Shown one piece after another: positions 20,923 to 35,094 of a stretch of DNA of 64,000 nucleotides. The first letter of the stretch is position 1; each line of letters starts with the position of its first letter. The DNA is from Paulownia fortunei (taxonomy: Eukaryota > Streptophyta > Magnoliopsida > Lamiales > Paulowniaceae): contig CM033109.1 in NCBI GenBank assembly GCA_019321725.1, forward strand, positions 10,261,993 through 10,325,992, written 5' to 3'. The notes below the pieces were generated by a model. The model made no database searches. It was not told where the DNA came from and saw only the letters and a list, made by a program, of their open reading frames with translations. The position numbers and the translations under genes are program-made.

Positions 20923-23900
20923 TGACAATTTTTATAAGCACAAATTTTTCCCCATTTCTTGTGGGGTATTTTTTCTTTTTTATTCTTTTGCTTTCTAAAT
21001 TGTGGATAATTAATTATCTCTCTATCCTTTTAATTTATTTATTTTTGGTTTACAAATCTTCTCTCTCTCTCTTTTTCTTTTTTGGAAAGAGGTTATTATC
21101 TGATTTTTGCCTCATGAAATTAACTCATGTATACGTAAAAATGAGGTTTATGTAATTTAAGGAAAATACTTTTCCTCTTTTTTTGTGAGTAAAATTCCAC
21201 ATCTTTTGTATTTTGGATTTACTTTGCATGGCAATTATCATTGTTTTTCGATTTGTTTCCCTTCAATCAATACACATAAAAGATCTTGAATATAAGCCAC
21301 AAACCACAACGTATTCAAATTTAAGTAGATGTCACAAACATTTCGTAGTAATAAACAATAGAGAGGAAAAAATGATTCAAGAAATATTTCATGTTATCGA
21401 TGCTACTATTACATAATTCAAAACAATTGCTTCATTGAGTTAATATTGGAAGTGAGAATTAAATCAGTAGGAGATGGTAATTATTCTATGTAACATTTAA
21501 TAATTTGTATTTATGTTTATTGGAAATTGGGTCGAATTTAGAACTTTTAATCTAATTGACATTCATATTTGAATAGAATTTAGTTTCTTAATTAGATTGA
21601 AATTCTTCCTTATCTAAAAAGATAATATATTTTTATATATACCAAATTATTACTATAATGGAACAAGTCAAATAAGGTATTGTTCTAATACAATCTCTTC
21701 GTATTTCTCTATATATATTTTTTTTCTATCTATATATTTTTTTCTCTCTACATCTTCCTTGAATATAATTATTTCTCTGTACGTATTTCTTGGAGCATTG
21801 ACATAAAAATTCAAAGATTTTAGGTATGTAATTGAGTAGCTAATTCTAATAATTATCCACATTTACAAGTAAAAATTTATTCTTGATTTATTGATTCAAA
21901 TCATAGAACTTTAAAGAGATATTCGTAATTTAAATAAAGTGAGGTTTATAGATAAACTTGATTCACTCCCTATTTATATGTTCATATGAATTTATGTAAT
22001 ATGTACTAACATTCAACATCAACTATCAATTTTATAACAATACTCAAAAAATAATTATTTTCATCGAATTGCCAGCATTTATATGTGAACTTCAACATTT
22101 TTGTCGTATATAACCACAATATAAAACATTAAGAGCAATAAAAAAAATAACATAGTACAGAAAAGAATATTTTTTTTTATAAAAAAAAAAATGAAGTTTG
22201 GTTGATGAGTTGTCGGCTTTGTTGAATAAGGGAAAAAAACAATAGAAGTTGTACTTATGTATTTATTTATTTATTGTTTATGGATGTGTTCATCCGTATT
22301 TGGTTTTGGATCTAAGAAGTAAGAGCAATAATTATGGTGCACCTAATTGAAATTGTAATTAATAAGTATTCTCTTGTTACACGGGAGACTAAATCAATCA
22401 TGGTTTCGCTGGCGTTCATCTCCAATCAATCATAAATTCATATTTGTATATGCGATGCAGCTTTGTGTTCGAGGGAATAATTTTACATGCATGGTATATT
22501 GCTAGTATTTTTCAATTAAATTAATTAAGTCAATTTGCTGAACCAAAACAAGTAGGTTACTATTATCCAATTTTAAGTAGCAGAAATTGAGTCTCAAGAT
22601 TTTTTAATGTAATTCTAGCCAATTAGGTCTCTATTTAAGTAGTCAGATAGAGGCGATTAAGATGTCTTTGTTTTAATCTTTCAAGTTCCATAGTAAGAGT
22701 AATGTTAATCTACTTACATAGTTGTTTTTTTTAGTTAATACTCTTTTCGTCCCAAAATTTTAAGTATTCAGTTTCATAGGACACCGACCTTTAAATCATA
22801 ATTAGAAAAATTAAAAATTTTGTATATATTTATATTATTGTTGTTAAAAATAGAGATTGAGAGTTAATAATATCATTGTTTAAGTGTAAACTGTTTCAAA
22901 AAGAAAATATAAATAAAAAATTTGGAATACAGAGAGTATTTGATTTCATGTAATTGTTTAGTACTTAGTGAGTTTAAAATTTAAATGAAATAAATAAAAT
23001 ATATTGGATTCTCCCCTTCTAAAAATAATTTTATATAATTTTAAAATTTTGGGTTTGAATCGCCCTAAAATAGAATGCAAGTATTTAATTTCATGTTAAA
23101 TTCTTATGTAGGCTTTGATATGTGTTATATGTGTTATTGATTGTGCTGATTAATCAATATATCATTTTCTCATGTAGTTCATTACCGAAGCCACAGATAT
23201 TGTGTAGTTCATCTGAAAATATTTGTTTGGCGAGAATGAAATACAAAACAAGGGGTGTAATTTCGGGAGAGTAATTTTCAGTTTAATAATAATAGTTGTG
23301 TTCTAGTTTGTACTTGTTGTGCAAAATATGTTGCTCTTATTATTATTATTATTAATTTTATTGTTATTGTAATAATTATTATTATTGGTATTATTATTTT
23401 GGGAGTGGGGAAATAGTAAAAAGTATTTATTCTTTTTAAATTAACTTTAAGTAAAAATCATAATATAACATTATTAACTCTTAATGTTATTTAAAATTAT
23501 TCAAAAAATTATCTAAAACCCCATAGTATGTCAAAATATACGTATAATATTGTGATGGAAGTAGTAAATTCCTTTATTGGCTTTTGTGCGTAATTGCCCA
23601 TCAGTTAAAACAAATGTACATAATCAGTCGTATTGGCCAAGCTTTATTACAAATAACTTTATCTTAAAGATAATAAATCCAAAAATAGTTGAATATATAG
23701 GGACGAGTTCAGGCTGAAAAAAGAAAAATTAAATAAATAAATAAAAGCAAACAAGCTGGCAAAAAAATGATTCTTAGTACATATTATTTGACATTACTCA
23801 ATGCCTCACATGGGTTCCCTCTATAAATTGGACAAAACAACGCACGTCCCTTTCTCTAACTTCCACCATCTTATGCATTAACTTAATTTGGACCACACGC

Positions 23901-24291
23901 GTTCATCTTTTGGAGTTTTGCTACAAGGTGTGGTGTGTGTGTGCGTGTGTCATCTAATTTTCATTATGTATATCTTGATTTCTTTTGGTATTAGTAATAT
24001 TTTTCTTCGAAGTTTAGATATCTTATAAGATTTTTTAGGTGTAAAATAATATCAACAAGATATTATCATGATTTGGAACTTCTATGGGAGAATGAATAAC
24101 GGAGAAAAATTCAACAATACGATCAAATATCGATATGCTATATTATATAGTATAAATAGATTATACCAGTATACAAACGATGGGAAATTAATTATTGTGG
24201 ATGGAGTGTGAATTATACTGAATTAATCATGGGTAATGCACTTATATGTATAAAAATAGGTACTTCTGGAATATGGATGTATATGAGATAC
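20923..24291. other. 3' flank and palindrome-central AT-rich sequence, left arm
   Basis: No gene seen. It contains CT and AT low-complexity runs, (ATT)n at about 23337-23395 and a (GT)n run near 23929-23950. An obvious AATAAA close to the PADRE stop is absent, so the polyadenylation site is undetermined. The mirror stretch is 24392-27760. Confidence 0.65.
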
Positions 24292-24391
24292 NNNNNNNNN
24301 NNNNNNNNNNNNNNNNNNNNNNNNNNNNNNNNNNNNNNNNNNNNNNNNNNNNNNNNNNNNNNNNNNNNNNNNNNNNNNNNNNNNNNNNNNN
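24292..24391. other. Assembly gap of exactly 100 N at the palindrome centre
   Basis: One hundred undetermined bases. The base before the gap is c at 24291 and the base after it is g at 24392, and complementarity continues outward from there without interruption. A round 100-base run is the usual placeholder of scaffolding software, so the true distance between the arms is unknown. Confidence 0.98.
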
Positions 24392-27300
24392 GTATCTCAT
24401 ATACATCCATATTCCAGAAGTACCTATTTTTATACATATAAGTGCATTACCCATGATTAATTCAGTATAATTCACACTCCATCCACAATAATTAATTTCC
24501 CATCGTTTGTATACTGGTATAATCTATTTATACTATATAATATAGCATATCGATATTTGATCGTATTGTTGAATTTTTCTCCGTTATTCATTCTCCCATA
24601 GAAGTTCCAAATCATGATAATATCTTGTTGATATTATTTTACACCTAAAAAATCTTATAAGATATCTAAACTTCGAAGAAAAATATTACTAATACCAAAA
24701 GAAATCAAGATATACATAATGAAAATTAGATGACACACGCACACACACACCACACCTTGTAGCAAAACTCCAAAAGATGAACGCGTGTGGTCCAAATTAA
24801 GTTAATGCATAAGATGGTGGAAGTTAGAGAAAGGGACGTGCGTTGTTTTGTCCAATTTATAGAGGGAACCCATGTGAGGCATTGAGTAATGTCAAATAAT
24901 ATGTACTAAGAATCATTTTTTTGCCAGCTTGTTTGCTTTTATTTATTTATTTAATTTTTCTTTTTTCAGCCTGAACTCGTCCCTATATATTCAACTATTT
25001 TTGGATTTATTATCTTTAAGATAAAGTTATTTGTAATAAAGCTTGGCCAATACGACTGATTATGTACATTTGTTTTAACTGATGGGCAATTACGCACAAA
25101 AGCCAATAAAGGAATTTACTACTTCCATCACAATATTATACGTATATTTTGACATACTATGGGGTTTTAGATAATTTTTTGAATAATTTTAAATAACATT
25201 AAGAGTTAATAATGTTATATTATGATTTTTACTTAAAGTTAATTTAAAAAGAATAAATACTTTTTACTATTTCCCCACTCCCAAAATAATAATACCAATA
25301 ATAATAATTATTACAATAACAATAAAATTAATAATAATAATAATAAGAGCAACATATTTTGCACAACAAGTACAAACTAGAACACAACTATTATTATTAA
25401 ACTGAAAATTACTCTCCCGAAATTACACCCCTTGTTTTGTATTTCATTCTCGCCAAACAAATATTTTCAGATGAACTACACAATATCTGTGGCTTCGGTA
25501 ATGAACTACATGAGAAAATGATATATTGATTAATCAGCACAATCAATAACACATATAACACATATCAAAGCCTACATAAGAATTTAACATGAAATTAAAT
25601 ACTTGCATTCTATTTTAGGGCGATTCAAACCCAAAATTTTAAAATTATATAAAATTATTTTTAGAAGGGGAGAATCCAATATATTTTATTTATTTCATTT
25701 AAATTTTAAACTCACTAAGTACTAAACAATTACATGAAATCAAATACTCTCTGTATTCCAAATTTTTTATTTATATTTTCTTTTTGAAACAGTTTACACT
25801 TAAACAATGATATTATTAACTCTCAATCTCTATTTTTAACAACAATAATATAAATATATACAAAATTTTTAATTTTTCTAATTATGATTTAAAGGTCGGT
25901 GTCCTATGAAACTGAATACTTAAAATTTTGGGACGAAAAGAGTATTAACTAAAAAAAACAACTATGTAAGTAGATTAACATTACTCTTACTATGGAACTT
26001 GAAAGATTAAAACAAAGACATCTTAATCGCCTCTATCTGACTACTTAAATAGAGACCTAATTGGCTAGAATTACATTAAAAAATCTTGAGACTCAATTTC
26101 TGCTACTTAAAATTGGATAATAGTAACCTACTTGTTTTGGTTCAGCAAATTGACTTAATTAATTTAATTGAAAAATACTAGCAATATACCATGCATGTAA
26201 AATTATTCCCTCGAACACAAAGCTGCATCGCATATACAAATATGAATTTATGATTGATTGGAGATGAACGCCAGCGAAACCATGATTGATTTAGTCTCCC
26301 GTGTAACAAGAGAATACTTATTAATTACAATTTCAATTAGGTGCACCATAATTATTGCTCTTACTTCTTAGATCCAAAACCAAATACGGATGAACACATC
26401 CATAAACAATAAATAAATAAATACATAAGTACAACTTCTATTGTTTTTTTCCCTTATTCAACAAAGCCGACAACTCATCAACCAAACTTCATTTTTTTTT
26501 TTATAAAAAAAAATATTCTTTTCTGTACTATGTTATTTTTTTTATTGCTCTTAATGTTTTATATTGTGGTTATATACGACAAAAATGTTGAAGTTCACAT
26601 ATAAATGCTGGCAATTCGATGAAAATAATTATTTTTTGAGTATTGTTATAAAATTGATAGTTGATGTTGAATGTTAGTACATATTACATAAATTCATATG
26701 AACATATAAATAGGGAGTGAATCAAGTTTATCTATAAACCTCACTTTATTTAAATTACGAATATCTCTTTAAAGTTCTATGATTTGAATCAATAAATCAA
26801 GAATAAATTTTTACTTGTAAATGTGGATAATTATTAGAATTAGCTACTCAATTACATACCTAAAATCTTTGAATTTTTATGTCAATGCTCCAAGAAATAC
26901 GTACAGAGAAATAATTATATTCAAGGAAGATGTAGAGAGAAAAAAATATATAGATAGAAAAAAAATATATATAGAGAAATACGAAGAGATTGTATTAGAA
27001 CAATACCTTATTTGACTTGTTCCATTATAGTAATAATTTGGTATATATAAAAATATATTATCTTTTTAGATAAGGAAGAATTTCAATCTAATTAAGAAAC
27101 TAAATTCTATTCAAATATGAATGTCAATTAGATTAAAAGTTCTAAATTCGACCCAATTTCCAATAAACATAAATACAAATTATTAAATGTTACATAGAAT
27201 AATTACCATCTCCTACTGATTTAATTCTCACTTCCAATATTAACTCAATGAAGCAATTGTTTTGAATTATGTAATAGTAGCATCGATAACATGAAATATT

Positions 27301-27760
27301 TCTTGAATCATTTTTTCCTCTCTATTGTTTATTACTACGAAATGTTTGTGACATCTACTTAAATTTGAATACGTTGTGGTTTGTGGCTTATATTCAAGAT
27401 CTTTTATGTGTATTGATTGAAGGGAAACAAATCGAAAAACAATGATAATTGCCATGCAAAGTAAATCCAAAATACAAAAGATGTGGAATTTTACTCACAA
27501 AAAAAGAGGAAAAGTATTTTCCTTAAATTACATAAACCTCATTTTTACGTATACATGAGTTAATTTCATGAGGCAAAAATCAGATAATAACCTCTTTCCA
27601 AAAAAGAAAAAGAGAGAGAGAGAAGATTTGTAAACCAAAAATAAATAAATTAAAAGGATAGAGAGATAATTAATTATCCACAATTTAGAAAGCAAAAGAA
27701 TAAAAAAGAAAAAATACCCCACAAGAAATGGGGAAAAATTTGTGCTTATAAAAATTGTCA
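24392..27760. other. Palindrome-central AT-rich sequence, right arm
   Basis: Reverse complement of 20923-24291, base for base where checked. No gene seen. It is the 3' flank of the right PADRE copy. Confidence 0.65.
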
Positions 27761-28216
27761 CTAGTCCTCAGAAATGCTCTCAAGCTTTGGCCTCCACTCT
27801 CCGGCGGTGCTTTTGCTCCGATCCCGCCGCCGGGAAGACGACTTTTTCTCCTGCCTCTTGCCGACGACAATCTCCGGCGACTTTCCGACGATGATCTCCG
27901 GCGACTTTTTCTTGGAGGAGCTAAACTTCTTCAGGATTTTATTATTCTTCTCGGCGGGCAAAGAAGAAGCGGGTATCAAGAAATAAATGGAGCCCCGTTT
28001 CAGCTCCGACTCCGGGGACAGGATCAGGATCCGGCGGGCCATGCCTTGGGAGCATGGCTTCGTGAGGACATGATTCGGGTTGTTCTTGAGGACCTCGCCG
28101 GCGGTGACGCGACCCGTTAATTCTTCTACGCTCCCGTTCAAGTGTACTATTCGGATCAAGTCTAGTGCTCCACATGGAAGAACACAAGCCAAACAACACC
28201 TTAGGCTGTTGCCCAT
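27761..28216 (-). CDS. PADRE/DUF4228 domain protein, right copy
   Basis: Identical in protein to 20467-20922 and in the opposite orientation, so the two genes converge with about 6.8 kb (including the gap) between their stop codons. It has the same myristoylation-type N-terminus, PADRE core and basic tail. Flanks are also identical, so no difference in expression or function can be predicted. If the palindrome is an assembly error, this is not a second gene but the same one or its allele. Confidence 0.85.
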   Translation of the reverse strand: MGNSLRCCLACVLPCGALDLIRIVHLNGSVEELTGRVTAGEVLKNNPNHVLTKPCSQGMARRILILSPESELKRGSIYFLIPASSLPAEKNNKILKKFSSSKKKSPEIIVGKSPEIVVGKRQEKKSSSRRRDRSKSTAGEWRPKLESISED

Positions 28217-28320
28217 TGTTTGAATTGAATTTCCCTCGAATATTGATATGATGATGGATTAGTTAAACTAAACTTTCTCTCTCTCTCTCTACTTATTTCT
28301 AATGTGATTGTTGATTGGAC

Positions 28321-28328
28321 TTTATATA
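28321..28328 (-). promoter_or_regulatory. TATA box of the right PADRE gene
   Basis: TATATAAA on the minus strand, mirror of 20355-20362, at the same distance from its start codon. Confidence 0.72.
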
Positions 28329-28342
28329 GGAATGAGAACCAT

Positions 28343-29081
28343 ACTCAAAGGATTTAATAATTAATCATGCTTAATGATTGATTTTCTTTGTCGAATTACT
28401 CACGATGTAAGATGGCTAAAATGTCCTTATATTTATGTTTTAAACATTGTTTTGTGCAGTTCGCCTTCTGTCATACTTTTAAGATATTTTACTTGTTAAT
28501 GACGGTTAATACCACCAATGGTGCAGTAGGTGTAGTATGAATTTCAGCTAAATATTCCATTTTATGAAAAATGAAATATTTCTTAATGAGTTTTGCACCA
28601 AATATATGTAGACATAGCAACATCTACAACACTAATTAATGACTTAATTAAACTTTCAAACTTTAATAAATAAGATATGTGAATGACAATAACTTGTATC
28701 AATTCAGGTATAACATTACCTTTATGGATTTTGCCTATCTTTTGATGTGTGTATAGCCTGTAAATCTAAAACTTGGCGGCTAGGTAACTAATTGAAAAAA
28801 TTAGAAGTAAATTAATGTACTTAGATTTTAAGTTTGGCAACTAGGTAATTAGTTAAGTTATGTATAACTTTTTTCAATTTCTTGGCAATTGAAGTTATGT
28901 GTAGCTTTCATATATAATAACTAGGGATGTGAGAGTTTTGTAGGTCCATTAATTAGGTGCATGAACTTAGTCCACATTATTGCAAGGATTTTATGTAACT
29001 ACATATGGTAGATTGTATTGTAACTATTGTGCACGCGGGTACTTCTAAAATAGTTAAGCAAATTATTATATACCTCACTCA
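28343..29081. other. Upstream region of the right PADRE gene
   Basis: Reverse complement of 19602-20340. AT-rich, with no coding signal. Confidence 0.6.
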
Positions 29082-32000
29082 TGGACCAAATTATAGGATA
29101 GTGACAAGAACTATGCTCGAGAAGCCCAATAAGGTCTGTCTCAACTCCAGATTTAGAAGGCCTTAATGATCTATGCACCATATTACACCAAATATAACTA
29201 TCTCTAAAATATTTATAAATAACCCGTTCATTTTGAGGTATAGCAGTTCATTTGGTATTTACAACTTTCTGTTGTTTACCTATATTATCTGATTTATACC
29301 TAATGATCTATGCACCATACTATATCGAATATAACCATCTCTAAAATACTTATAAATACTCCGTTCATTTTGAGGTATAGCAGTTCATTTGGTATTTACA
29401 ACTTTCTGTTATTTACCTATACTATCTGATTTAAGCATCGGATGGTTTCCTCAGGGCTTTCTCCGTGTACTTGATGACTTGTTCGTATTGTAAGCAAGAA
29501 CCCACTCAACAGTTGGTAGCTCGTAAGGAGTTAACCCTAGAGGACCTAGTTCAACCTCGACGAACTGGTATAAACAACATAATTTCGAAGCTGTCTGTGG
29601 GTAAACCTGTCTTTACACTTAAGCTAACATCCACAACATCTCTCATAAGAGAATGCCTAGACAACGGAGTGAATTAGCAACCACTACGAGAGTTTCTCCC
29701 ATCAACATGATCCATCACCTCTACAACAAGGAGCGTCGGCAAAGTAACAGTATTACAAATCATCGAGGAGGACCTTATAATGGTAATAGAGAATGCCTCA
29801 ACAAGATCAGCGATAAGGGTAATAATCCACTATGCCGAGAACATGCCTTGGCGGCCTCGATAGTCAGGAGCGTCTATCATCGCAGCCATAAGAGCTCATG
29901 CCCTAATCACCTCAAAAGTCAAGAGAATCCACTTCGCGGCTACAAGAGCTCATGCCTCAAAAGTTTCTATCCTAACAATGCCAGGGCGCATCCCTAGTTC
30001 CCAATAGGATTGAGGCAATGTGAGAATAGCAAAAATAGGAAGAACTATAGAAGAAAGAAGCCAGCAACTATGTCTCTTGCCCTAGGAGTTAAGATGAAAA
30101 AACCAAGCCAAGGCGAGAAGAGTCATAGAGGCCTGAAAGTAGTAATCGAGTGTCTCTATCTTGATGATGATGCGAGGTGGAAACATAATGAGTGGAGAAG
30201 TCCCAAATAGCGCATCCCACAATACCATCTACATAGAAGGTTATTTAGAGTAGTATATATCCCTCGCGGTAGTACACTCGAAGCAAAGTAAGGACACCCT
30301 CCCAATAAACAACCAAATATTAACTTGGATCGAGCACTGGGGGGCTACCTGAACCTTAAGAGAATAAAACAAAAATGAGAAAAGCCCTTGAGGAGGACGA
30401 TCTAAATAACTGTGGAAGTAGCAGTAAAAACTGCCCAAGTGTTCTTGCAATGAGAAAATACCTCCCCTTAGAGCGCACTCCGTGAGTTTAGCGACAAATG
30501 CCTCTATATAGAGCACACCCCAATACGAAATGAATATTTTTTTGGAGCGTGCTCAAGCCCCAGAAGTTGAAGTGACTCTCTTGAGGCTAAGAAAATTAAA
30601 GTTGGTTTGACAGATCATGATTTTTTCCTCTAGATTATCATAAAAAATATAGCCCTAGAAATGAAAGTGACTTCCTTGTGGTTGAAAAAGCTATAGTTGC
30701 CCCCCCCAAAGACCAGACACTTATTTCTCGAGGTTATCACCAAGAGACATGCCGTAGAACTTGAGATGACTCCATTAAAGCCGAGAAAGACATGTAGTTG
30801 GCTCCGAATATCAAAAAATTCAACTTAGCTCCGGGCAAGGCTTTCCCTCCTCGGGCAAAACTTAGTTCCAAGAGAGACAACACCTCACCCAGGCATAAAG
30901 AAAACCATAGCCTCGTTTGTGTCACACTTAGTCCCTGGGAAGGCAATGCCTTATCTAGATAGAAAGAATACCACAACCTTATTTGGACCAAACTTAGTCC
31001 TGAGAGAGGCAACGTCACACCCAGATAGAAAAAAGCCCTAACCTTATCTGGGTCAAATATAGTCTTGGGATAGTAACACCTCACCCAAGGTAAAAAAAAA
31101 AAAGGCTCAGGCCTCGTCCAACCCAAACTTGACCCCAGGTAAAGTAATATCTAACTCAAGCACAACATAGACATGAGCAAAGAAACTTCTCGCCCAATGC
31201 TAAAAAATTGATTGTAGCGAGATATTGACAATTATAATGTAGAATAAAGAAAATGTTCTCAGTAGTAAACATATCTACATGTTAAAGAAAATCAAAGCAA
31301 ACACGAGTCTAAAATGGAAGACATAAATTTTTCTAAAGTCTAAGCTAAAAGACTAGGTCCTAACATATAGGCATCAAACCTTCTCAATATTATGCCTTCG
31401 GGGGGCTTTCTCTCCAACAGGTACATTCCCAGCCTTAATAGTAGCTTCTAGATTCTTCGCGGCTCCTTCCTCCTCTTTATTAGCCACAAAATGATCCAAA
31501 AGCATGATACCCTCTATGGTAGAACAACTTATCTCGCTTAGCATGCGGCTCCTTTGCCCCTACACTATGGTAGAGGCAAAGCTCGTTCGATCAAACATTT
31601 AACATCAAGTAGAATCTAATTCTCCCCAACCAAATACTTAGTTAAATCAAGATTAAATTGTGAATCTCCTTACTCATCACGAGCGATGCAATGTCACGTC
31701 GGGGCAAAATTCATGGGAGAAGTGATATCTAGACCCAATATTGAGCAAGGTCAAAGCAAAACTTCCTCGACCAAGCATGAGGTTAAGACAAAGCTTCCTC
31801 GACCCAACACTTAGTAAGTTAAGGCAAAGCTCTCTCGACTGACTCATCCGACTCTTCTAGCCCAAACAACTCACTAACGCATTTTGGAAAACCAACAATG
31901 GACTTAATCACCTCGGACGAATAACCCCTTCAAAAATCCTACTAAAAAAAGCTCATCAACTACTTTATAGTGAGGAGGCAACCCCTCACGAACCAAAGAA

Positions 32001-33183
32001 ATGCCTAAGGAACCTTATCTGGGCTAAATGCTTGAGCAGGACGCAAACTAAGACAACTGAACTCTCGCACGCAACCTGATCCCATCTTTCCCTAAGAAAG
32101 TACCACCACCTCCACTTGGACTCGATAAATGGGCAGAGCCACGGGCTCGACCTGCCAGCAACAACATCATCCTATTTGACTAAGGGGCTTTCCTAGGCAG
32201 ATACAAGGTCTCAATATGGATAGAAGGCCAGGTCAAAGTGACCTAGACATCTAAGTTAAGACAAGGTCTCGACTTCATAGGAGGCTAGGTCGAGATTGAG
32301 TCTCAACTTGGAAGAGGGAAGCTATCTATGGCTCCTCTCACCCCAATCTGCAAGTTAAGCCTTGTTTGACCTACTCAGAAGACCAAAAAGGTTGAGCCTC
32401 AAGCTCAAGCTCAACCTACACCCCAATGCAGCGACAGCGCGCTACCCCCTTAAACTGCGCCTCCACCTCTATTTTCTTCATCTCTTACACCTTGCCCAAT
32501 CACCATGTGCTTTATTCCCCACATGCTCGACTTAAAGTCTAAAAGAAAAAAAATATATATTATGCGAAGGCAAAATGTAAAATACCCACATGTGGGAAAA
32601 GACAAAAATTCAAGTGGGAAAGAATATCAAAGATAGTTTTAGAAGATTAGCATACATGGTGCACCATGGCTAGTAAAAGATACACTCTTGACTTCGACGA
32701 TGCTTATGGGCCTCCCCAAGCAAGCCTTTACATCCATCTAGATCACAATTATGCCCAAGTTCTTTAATAGGCTTACTCTTAGCTAACTTTCCTATACTGA
32801 AACTTAATAGGGTCGGGGGGCTATATAATGGGCCAAATTATAGCATAGGTCCAATAACTATGCCAGAGAGGCCCAATAAGAGCGACTCCAGTCACAGGAC
32901 TAGAAGGTCTTACTAATCTATGTACCATATTATATTGAATATAACCCTATCAAAAACACTTATAAATATTTCATCTCCATTCATTTTAAGGTATGTCAAC
33001 TCTCTGCTCTTTGTCTATCTTCTCTACTCTAGTTTTGACTTAAGTGCTGAAGAATTTTTATCGAGGCTTTTCTAATGTACCTAACGACTTGTTTGTATTA
33101 CAAGCATAAACCTATTCAATAATTGACAATTTGCAAGGAGTTGATTTACGAGTACCTAATTAGATTCTCGAAGAACCACATCA
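29082..33183 (+). mobile_element. Old LTR element without pol (LARD-like), right arm
   Basis: Mirror of 15500-19601, here on the plus strand: 5' LTR 29082-29579 with the 136-bp duplication, the 114-codon frame at 29653-29997, the 65-bp tandem repeats at 30823-31143, the polypurine tract at 32814-32821 and 3' LTR 32829-33183. I saw no difference from the left copy, although the two LTRs within each copy differ by roughly 25%. The element clearly predates whatever produced the identical arms. Confidence 0.7.
30823..31143. repeat. Degenerate tandem repeat of 65-66 bp, right arm
   Basis: Reverse-complement copy of 17540-17860 with the same units. Confidence 0.78.
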
Positions 33184-35094
33184 TTCATGTGTCCATATCT
33201 ATGATTCATAAGTTTGAAAAGAGTATGAACTGATATACTTATGCAGTAGGCTCAAAATTCAATTGCTCAATTCTTTTTTCTTTTCTTTCTTTTCTTTCTT
33301 TTTTTTTTTGTCGTCTGGTTGAGTTTTAAAATAAATTTATGTTCCTTTGTGAAAAGTTGAATTTCTTTGTGTAAAACAATAAATCTACACTTTTTGTGTC
33401 CGCACTACTCTTGTTTCTAGACACTTTTGAGTACTTATAGCCTTATATAAACTCTTTGGAATTGACAAAAGAAAAGAATGACTTGACTTTGTCTTAAAGT
33501 ATTTGCAAGTTCTTGTAGTTTGCTAAATATGCACTAAAAAGGACTTCATTCCTGGCCAAAAACTAAGTCAACTTTTGCACCATGGCTATAGATCCCATGA
33601 CACAAAGTAGCAATAGTACCAAATATTGTTCAATGGTTTACTAAAAACTGGTTAGCTCCCTGCTGTGATCTTCCTCGAACTCAAAATTCATACAGACTGC
33701 AAATTTTGTTAAATTTACTTCCGTGGAATGTTGATAGAATTAGCCATAACCTATATACGGAAAAAAATAATGTATTTGACCTAAAAATATTTTTTCCTCG
33801 TGCACAACAATTTTTGTAACTGAATAATTTACTACGCAAAGATTTTCATCTCGACCTATTGTAATTTTTCACTATCATCTTTGGTTATTCTTTATTACTG
33901 CAAAGTCAATTCTACTTTAAGCTGCACCCGATAATACAATAGCTGTAACTATAAAAAAACTACATAGTTTGATGTAAAACTACTCATCATACTAATGATC
34001 TAAGGAGGATCAAATCAAGTTCAGAGTAAAATCTCCAATCATAAATCACATAAAAAGAGTGATTATGTGAGAAGCATGTCATTTTTTTTCCCCAACTTCC
34101 CCTCAAATTAAGGTTACATTAAATGCAGTTGATCAGAATTTAAGATAGAATATAACCATAACTCTACTCGATAATGGTCCATGATTGGGTTCTAGAATTC
34201 CCATATTTAGCACTTTTTAATCTGCATAGTTCCAAAGCATCCAGCTGTCTTTGATCCAAAGGCTATTTTTCTAATGAAGATTGCTTATAAGTTTTGAAAA
34301 TCAGATCGGAGCGATCGTTTCAGTCGATTCAATCAAAAATCAGAGTTCGATTCATTCCGATCAATAATATAAAACTAAAAATTCGATTTGACTGGTCAAG
34401 TCCGATCAAATCGGGTTTGATTTTTTAATTTTTGATTTTATTTTTTTAAAAAAATAAATTTAAATTTGATATTTTATTATATCTATATTGTTATTTGAAT
34501 TTTGTGTTTTCTTATATATATATTTTTAGATAGTTATTTATCTTTTTTATATTTAAAATGTGTTACATGACAATTAGTTTATTATATTATTATTTTATAT
34601 AATATAATAAAAAATATAATTAATTTTTATTAAATCGATTCGACCACTAATAATATTGATCAGCTGAATAACTAATTATTAATAAGATTGATTTGATCCC
34701 CACCGATCTATTATTAAAACACTTTCTTTCTTTCTTTCTTTCTTGCTTTCTTTTTTATGCTTATAATATAACTGCATATGCTAATGTCGTCTTTAAAGAA
34801 AATCATTTGGATGCTGTTATTATATACTCCTCTCCAACTAAAATACATAATTGCTGAACTAAGTAATTTTCATAAAGTATGACTACATTCATCCTTCTCT
34901 TCTCCCAACGAACTCAAAAAAAAAAAAATAATAATTTTATTCTTATTGGTTTTGATAAATAGTATTTTCTGTGTGGGATCGCGAATTTTGGGTTTGCTAC
35001 AGAATCTTCTAGTTTGTAGTGTGTATAATATACACTTCACTTCGCGTACGAGTATAAAGCAAATATCAAATGAAACATCAGAAGATCAAAGTGG
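33184..35094. other. Non-coding sequence, right arm
   Basis: Mirror of 13589-15499. The poly-A run ending at 34928 has 13 bases against 14 in the left arm, and substitutions start immediately outside it (about six in the next 165 bases). The empty target site of the Tnt1-like element follows near 35095. Confidence 0.6.

Larger units (their letters stand above)
2243..24291. repeat. Left arm of a giant inverted repeat
   Basis: This segment recurs in reverse complement at 24392-41250. From 13768 to 24291 every position x pairs with 48683-x without any net indel, and all reading frames compared are identical. After the 5.2 kb Copia insertion the pairing sum becomes 43464, still without indel between 5274 and 7115. 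Outside the two identical blocks the arms differ by a few percent; a 129-residue gag frame differs at about 13 residues. The outer end at 2243 lies inside a Copia integrase and coincides with a deletion in this copy, so it need not be the original duplication endpoint. A scaffolding artefact is not excluded. Confidence 0.93.

Noticed and set aside
20563..20928. 121-codon open frame antisense to the left PADRE gene (and its mirror at 27755-28120)
   Set aside because: It lies entirely opposite a conserved coding sequence with high GC, has no domain, and is explained as a shadow of the real gene.
24208..24475. Open frames crossing the N gap on both strands
   Set aside because: They are made of the undetermined bases and palindromic flanks and cannot be genes.
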